Part shown: in pieces, positions 21,018 to 33,059 of the stretch | Layout: every line of letters starts with the position of its first letter | Position numbering within the stretch: position 1 is the stretch's first letter | Source of the DNA: Aquatica leii | Lineage: Eukaryota; Arthropoda; Insecta; Coleoptera; Lampyridae | Assembly (NCBI GenBank): GCA_035610365.1 | Contig: CM069433.1 | Span: 171,508,882-171,572,881, forward strand | Reading direction: 5' to 3' | DNA length: 64,000 nucleotides | Notes under the pieces: generated by a model | The model's database searches: none | Told to the model about the DNA's origin: nothing | What the model saw: only the letters and a program-made list of their open reading frames with translations | Position numbers and translations under genes: made by a program

Positions 21018-22960
21018 TTGAAGTTATGGCGTAAAATGTTTTGTGAGGGGCAGCGTGTCTGGGTGCCTGCACCCACATTTGATGGAAAAAATGACCATAC
21101 ATGGAGTAAGTTTCACTTTGGAGACCAGCGGCATGACGCAAAGTGTTATGGTGTAATAATGAATATAATAAAATCTAAAAATTTGGCTGCAGTGAAGTGG
21201 AAGATTGATAATAACACCGCAAAGATTTCTATCCATATGCTCCGAGGTGAAAATCGTTATTTTCGTTTGTTCTTTCTTATTTGTTATCATTAGAGCCATC
21301 GTCATCGCTTCGTCAAAATGAAAGCGATTCGTCATCTTTCGATGAGACTACCGATGACGAAAGTTTTATTAATAATAATGAAAATGACAATGATAACAAC
21401 ACAGTTGTTAATAATAGTGATGACAATGAAGACGACAGCAACATTGTGGTACATGAGACTATGTGTCATTTTGGCAATTTAGTGAACATAAATGAATTTA
21501 AGGAAACCCGTTATAAACCACAGATTAATGTTCGGAACTTGCAGGACATGAAAGAAATAGATTTTTGGATGGCATTTTTCCTTTGTGAAGATATTGACAA
21601 CATTCTTCAATGCAGTATTGCCAAATTGAGGGATAGGAGGAAGACAATAACAAAAGGAGAATTCTATAAAGCAATTGGTTTGCTGTATGCAATGACAGTG
21701 AACACTTGTTACGTAAATTTCTCAAATAAGGACGTAACAAACCTAGGTTCAAACTTTAAAAGAAACCATACGTTTTTAAAACTAATATATAATTTCAAAA
21801 TGAAAACGTGCACAGACGTTGTCAAACCCAAAACACAAAATAATAATTAGATTAAAAAAAAATTACGGTTACTATTGTTTATCTAAATTAATTAAACAAA
21901 AAATTTAATCCCGATCACAATCGATTCATCAGAGTTACAAAGGAACGATAATTGCTATTAAAAATTATGGTAAAATAATATAACATTAGGCGCCACAAGG
22001 CCATAAAGCTTAAATAAAATAAAACCTGTATTTAAACGTCGTTACCTCCAAGACAGGAATCGTATTGAGTTTGTCGATAACTCCTGACAACTCCGCTCTG
22101 ATAACTCGCTATCGAGGGCAACAGAAAACCGAACGTAAAACACCTACAAGAATTTTCGAATTATAATAAGTATTCATACCGAGCGGTGGATAAGTTAAAT
22201 CCTTGATAAAAAATCCGAATAAATCGTATGTATACTAAATCCAACAAAAAATCCCAATAGTTGTACTTTAATTACATTTCTGGAGCAAAAATCTCGAAAA
22301 CCCGAAACTTGCAACCTTAAGCAAAAATTAACTCTAGAAAATATCCAGCCAACTTTCTCAAATGACCGTTCACAATCGTCTCCTAGAAGTGCCCACGCTG
22401 TACGACTAACTTATAGCCAAAAGCGGCGCAAAACACGGGAAATACCTCAGGGTCATGAATCGAATAAATAATAACTTTTAAACCAAAATTAATAAAATAT
22501 AACGCAAAATTTGCATGTAACACACTCACCACAACCGTAGAAGTTACTGGAGCACCGAGACATCGCGTCTTTTTCCTGCTCCTACTTTCGGACGAAGATT
22601 CAAAATGGGACTACATAGGTTTGAAGAAATACTCAATAATATTTCTTTCTCTTTGCTTGACAATGATAATCTTTCTACTGATAATTGGAGAGAAGTTCGT
22701 CCTTTCTTTGAGATGACCACAGCCAAGTGGACTGACATCTTTACACCCGGTTATAAACTAACAATTGACAAATCGATGTTTGCATGGTATGGCAAGGGGC
22801 TTAATAAAAAAGCTGGAGGCATGCCGGCTGTTATTATAATAAAGCGTAAACCAAAAGGAGTCGGTTGCGAATGCAAGACAATCGCAGATGTACAATCTGG
22901 AGTAATGATTGGGATTGAAATCAATAAGGGGAAGGAAGCTATGCAACAGAAAGAATAGTA
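21018..22960 (+). pseudogene. piggyBac-like transposase (copy 1), split
   Basis: PGBD-type transposase (cut-and-paste at TTAA). N-terminal part: VWVPAPTFDGKNDHTWSK and AAVKWKIDNNTAKISIHML; then a probable 47-bp intron (21247-21293, GTGAAA...CATTAG); then a Ser/Asp/Asn-rich acidic stretch, DFWMAFFLCEDIDNILQCS and KTITKGEFYKAIGLLYAM. Around 21742 the reading breaks; it resumes near 22545 with YWSTETSRLFPAP, GRRFKMGLHRFEEILN, FTPGYKLTIDKSMFAWYGKG (first catalytic Asp) and KRKPKGVGCECKTIADVQSG. It ends soon after KEAMQQKE, where stops and an LTR-like fragment follow (LGAGTAA, then 22983). The C-terminal half with the remaining Asp residues is absent. Confidence 0.82.
21743..22544. other. Interruption in piggyBac copy 1, about 0.8 kb
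   Basis: Non-coding sequence separating two parts of the transposase. It could be an insertion or a long intron (GTTCAA at the left, CCGTAG near the right). A GC-richer part lies at 22030-22150. No clear inverted ends found. Confidence 0.4.
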
Positions 22961-22982
22961 AAAAAAACTGGGTGCAGGAACT

Positions 22983-23065
22983 GCAGCATAAATATTCCAG
23001 CTACGTAAAACGTAAGGCAGTGATAATACAAAATAAAACTGTTACTACCTCACAAGAATACAACA
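22983..23065 (+). repeat. LTR 3'-end fragment, second copy
   Basis: Matches 20655-20737 over 83 bases with roughly a dozen differences. It abuts the point where piggyBac copy 1 is cut off. Confidence 0.65.
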
Positions 23066-23560
23066 GTAACTTACTACTAAAAGTCTTAAATTCCATTTAG
23101 GACCTAAAGTACATCTCTATAAACATTATATTTTCTAAATTTAGTTACATGTAGCGACCTCTATTATTTTTACAAGGAAATATTTTGACTTAAAAAGCCA
23201 TTGATCGTCAGTGTGATGCAAGTTGTTTTGTGCTTTAGAAATACCAAGTAGTAGGCCTTTTTTTTTAAGGTAGGTATTACGACAATTAGTAACGATTTTT
23301 GATTTTCGTCTCTAAAAATGCCTAAAATGTTGACCTAAAATTTGATCTACATGTATATGTTCATCGGAACTAGCTTGCTCAAAGGAAGTTTCAAGTTATG
23401 TCCACAGTTATGTACATCAGGTCTAAATACATCTATCAGAATACAAGTGTTTATTGTGATTTTTTTGTAGCAAAATTAAAATTGGATAAAATGTAAAACT
23501 TTTATCGGCTGGATAACCCGAGGGACGTAAATGAACTGATAAATATAATTTTAAAAGGAA
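23066..23560. other. Spacer without recognised gene
   Basis: AT-rich, no clear ORF. May include the 5' part of the piggyBac copy 2 element. Confidence 0.3.
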
Positions 23561-23583
23561 ATTTATGAGACATTGAAGAGATT

Positions 23584-25290
23584 ATGTGTGGAGAAGATGA
23601 AGAAGATAGTGATTTAGTTGACAAAGCTTCAACTCAAAATAATATAAGGGTGGGGATAGATACTACTTCAGACAATGATAAAGAAGCATTGGATATGGAA
23701 ACTGAAGGAGATAACGAAGATAAATATGAAAAAATGAGGATGAAAATAAAGAGCGACAAGATGAAAATGAACAAGAAAATGAAGACAACAAAATAAACCA
23801 CGATGGAATGACTAATAAAACAAATACAGTGCGTAATAATTGTAATACAAAGAAGAAGAAGACGATAATCAAATCGGCATGTTTTAAATTTACCACTCCA
23901 ACTGTTTAGTGGAGAGATGTGCCCAATGATAATAAAATTAGAGAGCCATTTTCACATTTAGATTACTTCCCAAGATATGTGGAGATTGAAGTCTACAATG
24001 ATATGGTTTACTTCACTAATATAAACGCCTTGCTTTCAAAGCTACTACCACCGGAGAAATTTGGATTCTGATTACTTTACACGTTATAATTGTTTTTTTT
24101 TTCACTAAAGATTTGCTTACATCTTGTAAACAATATGGATCGCCTTAAAAACTGTACAGATAGCTATACAAAGTAGGACCTCTTCTTACTTCAGTTAGAA
24201 AAAACTAAAAATAGAACACTTGACCACCGATAAACAAATGTTATCTTTCACGGGTAAAATATCAACAAAACAATACATTAAAAATAAATCATTCCATGGG
24301 GTATAAAAGTATTTGTCTTATGTAAAAAAAACGAACAAGCTGACGATTTTAAAGTGTATCAATGTCAGTCAACAGGAATTGACGCAGATATCCAAAAAAA
24401 TACGGTTTGAGCAGTGCCGTAGGTCTGCACTTACATAATAAAGTAAACATAGCAGGACCCAAATTTTTTTTGATAATTATTTTTTCTCGTACTCACTTTT
24501 TGAAGCCCTAACTAAAAAAAATCTTTGCTGCAGCGCCTATACGAGTAACTGTCAGATAAACAGTTGCAAAAAAGAGAATTTTCTGATGAAAAAGTAGCGA
24601 TAACATCGTTCTAACAAAATGGTTGGACAACAAGCCGGTGAATTTAGTATTCAGTTATATTGGAAAAGGAATAGCAGATACAGTGCGACGGTGGTATAAA
24701 AAAATATGTCAAAATAAATAGACCAGAAGTGATCAAAGATTATAATTCCTCCATGGGCGGAGTTGATCTTTTTTTTATCAGCTTATAAGATTATATCATA
24801 TTTTCAGTAGATCGAAAAAGTAGGCGTTGCGTGTTATAATGCATTTTATTGATTTTGTAATAGTAAATGCTTGGATTGAATATAAGAAAATTGCAAAACA
24901 AGCAAACATTCTGTATAAAAGAACACTTAATTTATTAGATTTTAGAATAAGGGTAGCAGAGTCTTTTTATGTCAAGAAAAAAGTTGTTATCATTTCCAAA
25001 AATATTTATTGTGTTACTATAGGTCGACTTGCACCTGCTGAGAATACACCAAGATCAAGGAGATCCAACTCCATTATGCAAAAACACCGGTCGTGTTTTC
25101 GGGGTGAAAAGCGGCCTCTTGTGGAAATTCAAATGGATGCCTTAAACCATATGCCAGATTTTGACGAAAACAAAGAAGCTACTCGTTGTAAACGCAAGTA
25201 AAGGAAGAATCCATACATTTTGTGACAAATGTACAAAAATAGTCAGACTTCAGCTACTGAATAAGGGTGATATATGTTATAAAAATTGAA
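23584..25290 (+). pseudogene. piggyBac-like transposase (copy 2), frameshifted
   Basis: N-terminus is an acidic Asp/Glu/Lys-rich tract (MCGEDEEDSDLVDKA...). Conserved blocks follow in order across frames: WRDVPNDNKIREPFSHLDYF (about 23912), first catalytic block TDKQMLSFTGK (about 24228; Asp kept), WGIKVFVLCKKNEQADDFKV (24300), second Asp block FFFDNYFFSYSLFEAL (24465), then NGWTTSR, RPEVIKDYNSSMGGVD (about 24722; third Asp kept) and LMHFIDFVIVNAWIEYKK (24837). It ends with the long C-terminal tail and a Cys-containing block ILCDKCTKIVRLQLL. All three Asp positions can be read, but frameshifts and stops occur throughout, so it is dead. It differs in sequence from copy 1. Confidence 0.82.
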
Positions 25291-25299
25291 TTCCTTGAA

Positions 25300-25734
25300 T
25301 TCTCTTTTACATATTTTATATTACCTCTAATTTCTTAATGCTTTTAGATATTCCGCAAATAGATTTTAAAATGTCATTATTTTTTACTCTTGCAAGGGAT
25401 GCATATAACTATTGTGTATGAGTAATAAAAGGAAACAGCTTTCTAATAGTTTGCTGATACAATTGTTACATTAATGACATTAAAACGATCAATTGTTAAC
25501 AATATTGGCTATAGGTAATGAACAGGATGTCATTATTGCTTATGGAGTGTCTGTTATAAATATCCCCATACCTACTTATTGTTTCATGGACATAATGAAA
25601 TATAATTAGGTCCAATCAGGGCCGTTAATACACAATCAAAGTTTGCATATATACGGGAGAATTTTTAACCGGGCCATTAATTCCCTTGATAAATTAGGTG
25701 GAATTAGTTATCAAGCTGTACTACAGTTAACATT
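25300..25734. other. Spacer upstream of the FLYWCH/MULE gene
   Basis: AT-rich, no ORF. May hold the promoter or 5' end of the MULE; no matching TTCGG-rich inverted end is seen here. Confidence 0.3.
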
Positions 25735-27011
25735 GTGATGGCGGTAGAGTACATAACCAGTGTAAAAGGCAAGTGCAAACTGTTAGTTGGCGATTACTTA
25801 TTCCATAGGGATATGAAAATGGAATCGAAAACTTATTGGATATGTGAAAATTATCCAAAGGTGAAGTGCAATTTGCGTATCATAACGGAGGGTGGCACTA
25901 TTCTTAAAAACAGTGGAGCGCATAATCACATCGCTGATGCAGCACATGTAGAACAAAACAAGGTAATGAACACCATACGTGATAACGCTAGGGATACTTA
26001 AGATGCACCACATTACATCGTATCGAACGCTACTGTTGGAATTACTCAAGCTGCAGCAGTTAGGCTTCCAAAGGAGAGCAGCATCAAAAGAACCATACGT
26101 AATGTACAAAGTCGAAACCAAGCTGCCCCACCACTCCCTATTAGTCGCAGTGATATTGTCTTGCCAGAAGAATACAAGAAAACAGAAAATGTAGAAGACT
26201 ATTTGATGTTCTATTCAGGGCCCACCGAAGACCAGCTACTAATTTTTTCCATGAGAAGAAATCTTTGACTTCTGGCTGTTTTACCAATTATATACAGTTC
26301 ATGGAATAAAACACAATATCGCTATTCCTTTGATCTACGGCTTACTACCTGATAAAACCAGAGAAACATACGTTAGATTTCTTCAAGCAGTAAAACAACT
26401 TTTTTCAGGAACCTCACCGTCAACAACAGTTTTTGAAAGTAGCATGATATGTGCCCTTAATGAAGAATTTCCGCAAACCACACACAGAGGATGTTTTTTT
26501 CATTTCTCGCAAGGGATATTCCGAAAAATCCAATCAGAAGATCTTAAACAGGGGCACAAAACAGATGCTGAGATTGCAATGAAACTGCGATTATTAGCTG
26601 CACTAGCATTTGTACCTACAGGAGAAGTTGTCAGTGCGTTTGAAACTCTGTTGGACAAAGGCGTGTTATCTCCAGAAGCAGAAGCAGTTGTAGATTACTT
26701 TGAGGACACTTAGATAGGACGTCCTCAGGACAGCGGCGTCGATAGAAAGTTGGCATCGAGGATTCGAGCTGCAAACTTCCTGTGATCATCCCAATATTTG
26801 GAAATTTATAGAGGCAATTCAGAGGGAGCAAAGCTTACATGAAGTCCAAGTAGAGCAATATGTAGCGGGTATAGAAGGTACACCTGCCCGTAAGAAATAC
26901 AGGGACTGTGCACAGCAAATTAAACGTTTTGTCGAAAATTATAACATTGAAAATGTGTCCGAATTCTTACGTGGTGTAGCCCATAATTTAAGATGTGAAA
27001 TGAAGATTTGA
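25735..27011 (+). pseudogene. FLYWCH zinc finger / MULE-type transposase, decayed
   Basis: Begins with an intact FLYWCH-type zinc finger (about residues 5-65): FHRDMKMESKTYWICENY, a Cys in KVKCNLRI, and GAHNH as the closing His pair. A stop at 25999 is followed, with frameshifts, by AAVRLPKESSIKRTIRNVQS, MFYSGPTEDQL, a MULE core with FYQLYTVHGIKHNIAIPLIY and LLPDKTRETYVRFL (26341), GCFFHFSQGIFRKIQ, LAALAFVPTGEVVSAFE, then HPNIWKFIEAIQREQSLHE and LRGVAHNLR. The usual D-F-E before the GCFFHF block reads VFES, so the second catalytic Asp appears lost, and the first is not recognisable. FLYWCH-MULE fusions are common in arthropod transposons. Confidence 0.8.
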
Positions 27012-27250
27012 AAGGTAAATATTGTAAATAATGGGAGCACAAAAAAAGAAAAACAAAAAAACACCAAAAGACAAGAAAATACAATAAACAAACAAACATG
27101 ATAAAGGAATTCGTTTCCAACTTTTTAAACACGCCAGCACTTTGAGCTGCAAGTCCTAAGCCTTGGTAAAGTGTGAAGGAAAAGTTCGTATAAACATGTT
27201 GATAGTAGGTATATTATTAGAAACATGATACCTCATACAATTATACCTAA

Positions 27251-27378
27251 TTTTCGGTTAATATTCCTTTTGGTAAAGAGTGTTTCGGTAAAAATGTTTT
27301 CGGTCAGTTGTAACTCGGTGAATTGTTCCTTCGGTAAAATGACTTTTCGGCGAATTGTTTTTCGGTAAACTTTCCGGG
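27251..27378. repeat. TTTCGGTAA-type degenerate tandem repeats
   Basis: About eight copies of a 15-18 base unit with core TTTCGGTRAA (for example TTTCGGTAAAAATGTTTTCGG). They lie 240 bases after the MULE stop. Ends built of short TTCGG-rich tandem units are reported for some animal MULEs (the Phantom group), so this is probably the right end of that element. Confidence 0.6.
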
Positions 27379-27469
27379 AGCGTAATTTTTTGCATGCATG
27401 ATTTTTTCCATATTAGTAGTAGTAGTAAAACATTAAGTATGCGGTTATGTTCTCTCTTCACTTATTTTA

Positions 27470-30296
27470 AACACCAATTATATTTTTTAAATCTTTAAAA
27501 GTGTTAATTACATCATAGATAAACGTTTTATAATTCTGTAAGTATTTTTAATTTTTTACTTTTAGGTGCTGTCGATAAACGATAATGACAATTAAAACAA
27601 ATACGTTCCCCATTAAATAAACATAAAACTGTAAAAAATAATCTTGATAAAATATTAAACGTAAACTTTTCAAATAATACATTTTTAGATAAAGTATTTC
27701 TAAATGTGATTTAAACATAAATATGAAATGGTCATACTATCCAGTTTTGATCTAATTTTTTTATGCCAACATATGATTGAATCGAAATTTACCTTTGACG
27801 TGTATAAAACAAATTTGATCGCTAAATTGATACTTTTAAGTTAAAACTGCTACGTAAACGATTCATAAAAGTGTCAAATGCAGAATATAAAAGCAATAAC
27901 TTTTTCTGGCTTTTAAAAGTTTTAAACTTTAATTATACTTGTTTACAAATAAAACAAAACGGTCTTGCTGAAAAGTTCAAGGAATTGATGCAGAATTTAT
28001 AAAATTTGGAAGTTCTGAATAAAATTAATTATATTTGTCCTCGACCACACAATTTCTCTGACACGTTTACATTTTAGAACTGAACGTTGAAAAATAAAAA
28101 TAAAACGTTTTTCCAAGAGAAAATTAGAAATTTAAAAAGTAGCTGACAAGTTTTTTAAGCTATTAAATACTAGAAATAATTTTAAAAGTTAATTTACTTT
28201 TTTAAATTAAATAAAATGAAAATACTAACAATAGTATGACAAAAGGTTAAAATCTGATTTATTAAGTAACTTTTTTAAAACAATTTAAAACAAAATTGTA
28301 CGTCTAAAAATTTTAAAGTATAATTTCAAAAACGTGCATAGAGTATTGTAAATAAATGTAACAAAAAATTAAAAACCAGACAACTAAATAAATGCGTATG
28401 CAGTTTTACAGATTTAAAATGTAATTTTAATAGTAAATGAGTACTAATTTTAGATCGTGATTTATACGTAATGGAATGTGGTATATCATACAAGCAATAA
28501 TCGATTTAAATTAATTTACGTACAGTTTGGTCCTTAATTGAATTTCCTATATGCAACAAAAGTGAATATTTATACGTCATTTAGTGTTTTAAACCTGTAA
28601 TTTTCTTCACTCGCCGACACGATTTTTATAATTGATTTAACCAACTAAAATGTTAGTATTTTGCATAGTTTTAAACATTAAATAGTTGATTTGTAGAACT
28701 GTTTTTTCAAAAAACATTGTTTGCAATTGAAAGTAGTGATTTTTGTATGCGTAAAATAAAAAAGCCTATAGAAAGTTTACCATCTTAATAACTTTTTTTT
28801 GAGAACACAATATAATCAAGAATTTCTTATAATTACTTCATTTATACTAATTTTGCGGACTTAGGATAGTTTTTATAATTTTTTTTATAAATCCTTCAGG
28901 ACAGTGGTTAGTTTGGCATGTAAATGGCACTAAATTATAAAGCTGTAGCTATAACTTGTTTTTCTTAATTTTGAAAATAGAACATTAATCAAAATATACT
29001 GACATTAAATTCAAAGTTATTATACGTAGAAGATTGGTTAAATTGAAGAAAAAGCAACTTCTTGCTATTTTTGTCAAGTAATATGAATGCAAAAAGATAT
29101 TTTCTTAAAAACAAAAGAACCAACCATTACAACTTCTCCTATCTTAATATGTGCAAGAAACAAGAAAAAAAACAAACTATGCCAATCTTTAAATTAATAA
29201 CCATCAAAATATAAACAAAACTAAAGAAAATACAAAAAAAAACTGTAATTAAAACTTTCATTCTCTTATAGATAAATGTAATAAATTTGTCCACAAAATT
29301 TTAATTTTAACCTTCTTCCTCATCTATGGTTTTCTCGACATTAGTTATTGTCAAATCTTTAAAAAAATTGTGGTATTCCTTTGAAATTACTTTTTATTCA
29401 CAGAGAAATATCAAGTTTTCATGTTTCAATCTCGGAATAAATAGAAACTGGGTTATCATGTAGTTGCTTTCTGAAATTGTGTCATTTTTTTTCGTGATTT
29501 TGCCATAGAATCAATACTTAAATATTCTTTAACATAGTTATATTTAAACTAAAGTATGTATAGATTTTCTAGGTTTGTGGAAATAGATTTAATTTTTTGT
29601 CAAGACAGTTTATTGCCTGTACAATATTTGTCCCAGTTTTTAGTTGTTTCGACAAGTAGTTTCTTGATGTCGAGAAAATCAGTCTGATTCAATTCTACCA
29701 CTCTATTGTAACGTGTTCGTTGACACAGGGCGGCTACTTTACGTCGTACAGGCAGTCGTGGTTCTTATTACATCAAAGTATGGATGTCTAACTCAATCAC
29801 CCTAATTACCGTTGGGCGCCATCAAGTTATGTCCGAACTGGAACGGATGATACTAACTTACTTTGTTGGATATAAAAAAAACAATAAAAGGACAAAGATA
29901 TAATTAAAAAAATAACAATAAAAAAACGAAAAATTGTTTTGTCTTCTTGTCAATTGTTAGATTACACATTTATTATATTAAATTGATTTACCTATTCTTA
30001 TACTTAAATATAAATGCATCAATCAATAGTGTGCTGAAGTAGCAACGCGTTACTTGGCTATTTGAGTGGGTGGCGTTCACTGGCAGCGGCTTAGCTTCTA
30101 CTACTGTTCACACTTAACTTCAGCCAAAGGTGTCTAATCGTGCCAGTCCTTCTATCTTGACTAAAGGCTGATATGATGGCAAAAAAAGGTGAACCATGCA
30201 AGAGGTATTTATGAGTCGTGCGTTGATCGAAAAGAAAAGACTTTGCTTACCAGTAGTTAACTGACGTCAGGTAAAATAATAGAGAGCAAATGCTAA
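27470..30296. other. AT-rich interval; one weak primer-site-like motif
   Basis: No coding signal. A GC-richer patch at about 29700-29860 contains, on the minus strand, TGGCGCCCAACGGTAATTAG (29802-29821), close to a lysine-tRNA primer site, but no LTR boundary could be defined. The remainder is plain AT-rich sequence. Confidence 0.35.
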
Positions 30297-30299
30297 TAA

Positions 30300-32628
30300 C
30301 ACTGGTCTGCATGAAAATCGGGCTTGATACCATTCTTGACGATTCTTATGTAAAATGACCTCCTGAATCCAAAAATAAGCTCCGTGTTTACCCATCACCC
30401 AGCTATTTTGGGGGGAACCCATTTTTATTTTACTCTTCTCATTATAGTATATTACATTGTTTGCTTAACTGGTTCGATCTGTACATCTATAGCTGTTGCA
30501 GAGTTAACTTGTCGACGTTTTAAACGTGCTGGATTTTGTGTTCATTTTTGTTCATTTGTGTAAAACAGTAAAACTATTTTTACTCCGGATTTTCTCAAGT
30601 GACTAAGTGTGATTTGTAGTTAATGTCGGGCGTTGAATTACTGTTTAATTATGCCACGCGAGTGTAAAAATCATCCCGATAGCTTCTGCTATGTCTGCGA
30701 GGAATTAACTTTAAAAGCGCAACGAAAACCCCTTTCTCTGCTTGTTAAAACAGCTTATAAATTGTATTTTGAGTGTCAAGTTGGCGACCAGGACAAGACT
30801 TGGGCTCCATCAGTTTGCTGTACGACTTGTTACAGTAGTTTGACCAAATGGCTCAAAGGTACCCGTAAATCAGTGCCATTTGCTGTGCCCATGGTTTGGC
30901 GTGAACCTCGCTGTCATCTTACAGATTGTTACTTTTGTATGACTTCCACCGTCGGCTTTTCGAGCAAAAGTAAGCATACAATTTAGTATTCTAATATTCC
31001 GTCAGCTCTAAGACCTGTTCCTTATAACGATACTTTGCCAATCCCAGAGCCCCCAAACACTTATACTCTAGAGCCTGAAATTGATTTAAAAGACTCTGAG
31101 CCACAACCTGGGGCTTCGAATGATACGTTCAATGATGATGAAGAGTATCCGCAAATTTAGTTTTTCGGCAACCTCACCTCACTCAATCGGAATTAAATGA
31201 TCTTGTCAGGGATTTGCAGTTACCCAAGACTAAATCTCAGCTCCTATGATCGCGACTTCAACAGTAGAATCTCTTAAAAAAGAGAGTAAAAATATCTTCT
31301 TACAGAACTAGACAAGCAACCCTGAAATGTTTTTTCTTAGAAGATAAAGGTTTAGTGTTCTGCCCTAATGCAAATTTATTGATGACAGAGCTACAGATGC
31401 CATGTGAACCAGACAAATAGAGACTGTTTATAGACTCATCAAAAACAAGCTTAAAAGTTGTCCTGTTGGCAAATGGGAATAACTTCCCATCAGTTCCAGT
31501 TGCATACTCTGTTGATATGAAGGAAACGTACGACAACATCTTCAGAATCCTTGATAATTGATTATTTATCATGATTATAAGTGGAAAGTTTGCGCTGACT
31601 TAAAAGTTGTTGCTCTACTCACGGGCCTGCAATCATGATTCACAAAATATTGCTGCTTCCTTTGTGAATGGGATAGCCGAGCTCGAGATAAACATTACAT
31701 CGTACGGGACTGGCCTCTGCGAGAAAATCTTATGCCTGCTCAGAAAAATGTTGCCCACAATCCTTTGGTTCCGAAGGAAAATATTTACTTACCACCTTTA
31801 CACATCAAACTTGGATTGATTAAGCAGTTTGTAAAAGCAGTGGACAAGATAGGTGGCGCATTTCAATTTTTGAAAACTAAACTTCCTCGTCTTAACGAAG
31901 CTAAAATCAAAGAAGGCATTTTTGTTTGTCCCCAGATTAGACAACTCTTCCAAGGTCAAATCTTGGAAGAGTTTATTGAACACCTAAATCGAAAAGAAAA
32001 ACGAGCTTGGCTTGAATTTCAAAACGTTTGTAAGAACTTCCTGGGTAACCACAAAAGTGAAGATTGTTCGCTCACGTCGAGGAACTGCTTTTAGCGTACA
32101 AGGACATAGGATGTAACATGTCTCTTAAAGTTCACTTCCTTCACTCGCATCTGTACTTTTTCCCTGAAAATTTAGGAGCAGTTTCGGATGAACACGGGGA
32201 ACGGTTTCATCAAGACATCGCTAAGCTGGAGAAGAGATTTTCAGGGAAGTGGAATGCAAGCATGTTGGCGGAGTACTGCTGGTTTTTGAAACGAGAGAGC
32301 TGTACCTCAGGGTATAAAAGGAAAGCAAGCACCAAGTAACGATGAATATCTTTTTATTTATTACTGTTTATAGCTAAAATAGTTCTTTTTCCCATTTAAA
32401 TTAAATTCATGTCTATATATTTATTATTATAATTATTATTATCGTTCGATAAATAAGTAATAATTAATTTATCGAAAAGTGGTAAAATTAGAGATTTGGG
32501 TCTCCCTCGAAAATGGTGGGTGATGGAAGAAAACGGAAGACATATTTGGATTCAGGACGTCATGTTACATAAGAATAACCCGGAATAGTGTCAGAGCTCG
32601 ATAAAAAATATTTTTTTGCAGACCAGTG
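30300..32628 (+). mobile_element. DNA transposon with CACTGGTCTGC ends, 2329 bp
   Basis: Terminal inverted repeats start CACTGGTCTGCA and continue in patches for about 150 bases (TTCTTATGTAAMATGACSTC, CCTGAATCCAAA, CCATCACCCA). It is flanked by TAA on both sides (30297-30299, 32629-32631). It encodes one decayed long protein (30651-32339). A CACT terminus and 3-bp TWA target duplication would suit a Chapaev-like member of the CMC group, but I cannot confirm that; treat the superfamily as unknown. Confidence 0.7.
30651..32339 (+). pseudogene. Transposase-like protein of the 30.3-kb element
   Basis: ATG at 30651 opens MPRECKNHPDSFCYVCEELT, a Cys-rich N-terminal domain (further Cys pairs in SVCCTTCYSSL and CHLTDCYFC) ending SSKSKHT. 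After stops and frameshifts come PSALRPVPYNDTLPIPEPP, a weakly readable middle, CADLKVVALLTGLQ, YCCFLCEWDSRA (about 31650), LPPLHIKLGLIKQFVKAVDK (31792), FLKTKLPRLNEAKIKEGIF, and after one more frameshift NMSLKVHFLHSHLYFFPENL and VSDEHGERFHQD (about 32185). I recognise this as a protein repeated many times in arthropod genomes, but its catalytic residues are not known to me. HSHLYFFPEN and EHGERFHQD, with D, E and H residues, are plausible parts of the active site. The lesions show a dead copy. Confidence 0.65.
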
Positions 32629-32631
32629 TAA

Positions 32632-33059
32632 TCTAGTCCGTCAAAGGCGATAATTTACATCTATTGATGTTCGGCAATTCTGTCACATCGTTTGCACTGA
32701 ACGAGTACCCGGAACAGAATGGCATTTTTATCAAATGTTTGTTTAACGATGTGTAATTCTTGAATTTGCGCACGATTTGTAAGTATTCTTAATATTATAG
32801 AATACAAAGTTTGGGTGTTGTACTGAACAACAAAAAAAAACATTATACTATAAGGATGTTTTTGCATGCCAATCTTGCTATGGTGCTAGGAGTTTCTAAA
32901 AAGTTGTGACTAATTTTGACATTATACATTGATACATGTATAGACAATAAATAAAAAGATTACGGTTTTTGCCACCACAATTATCTGAATAAAAGACAAA
33001 CTATTATATGGCTTCAAAATTTCTAAAGTCGTACACTGTCAATTTGTAAACAGCAAGTT
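32632..33059. other. Short spacer, no gene seen
   Basis: AT-rich sequence between the 30.3-kb transposon and the next minus-strand remnant. No repeats recognised. Confidence 0.3.

Noticed and set aside
21880-21935. CTGATGA on the minus strand (21926-21932) followed by a short CGAT/ATCG hairpin, hammerhead-like at first sight
   Set aside because: The GAAA box does not follow helix II; the next bases are GGGATTAAA. Core incomplete.
29700-29860. Minus-strand TGGCGCCCAACGGTAATTAG, like a lysine-tRNA primer site of an LTR element
   Set aside because: The base next to it is not an LTR-type terminus and no LTR pair or coding region could be found; mentioned only within the interval entry.
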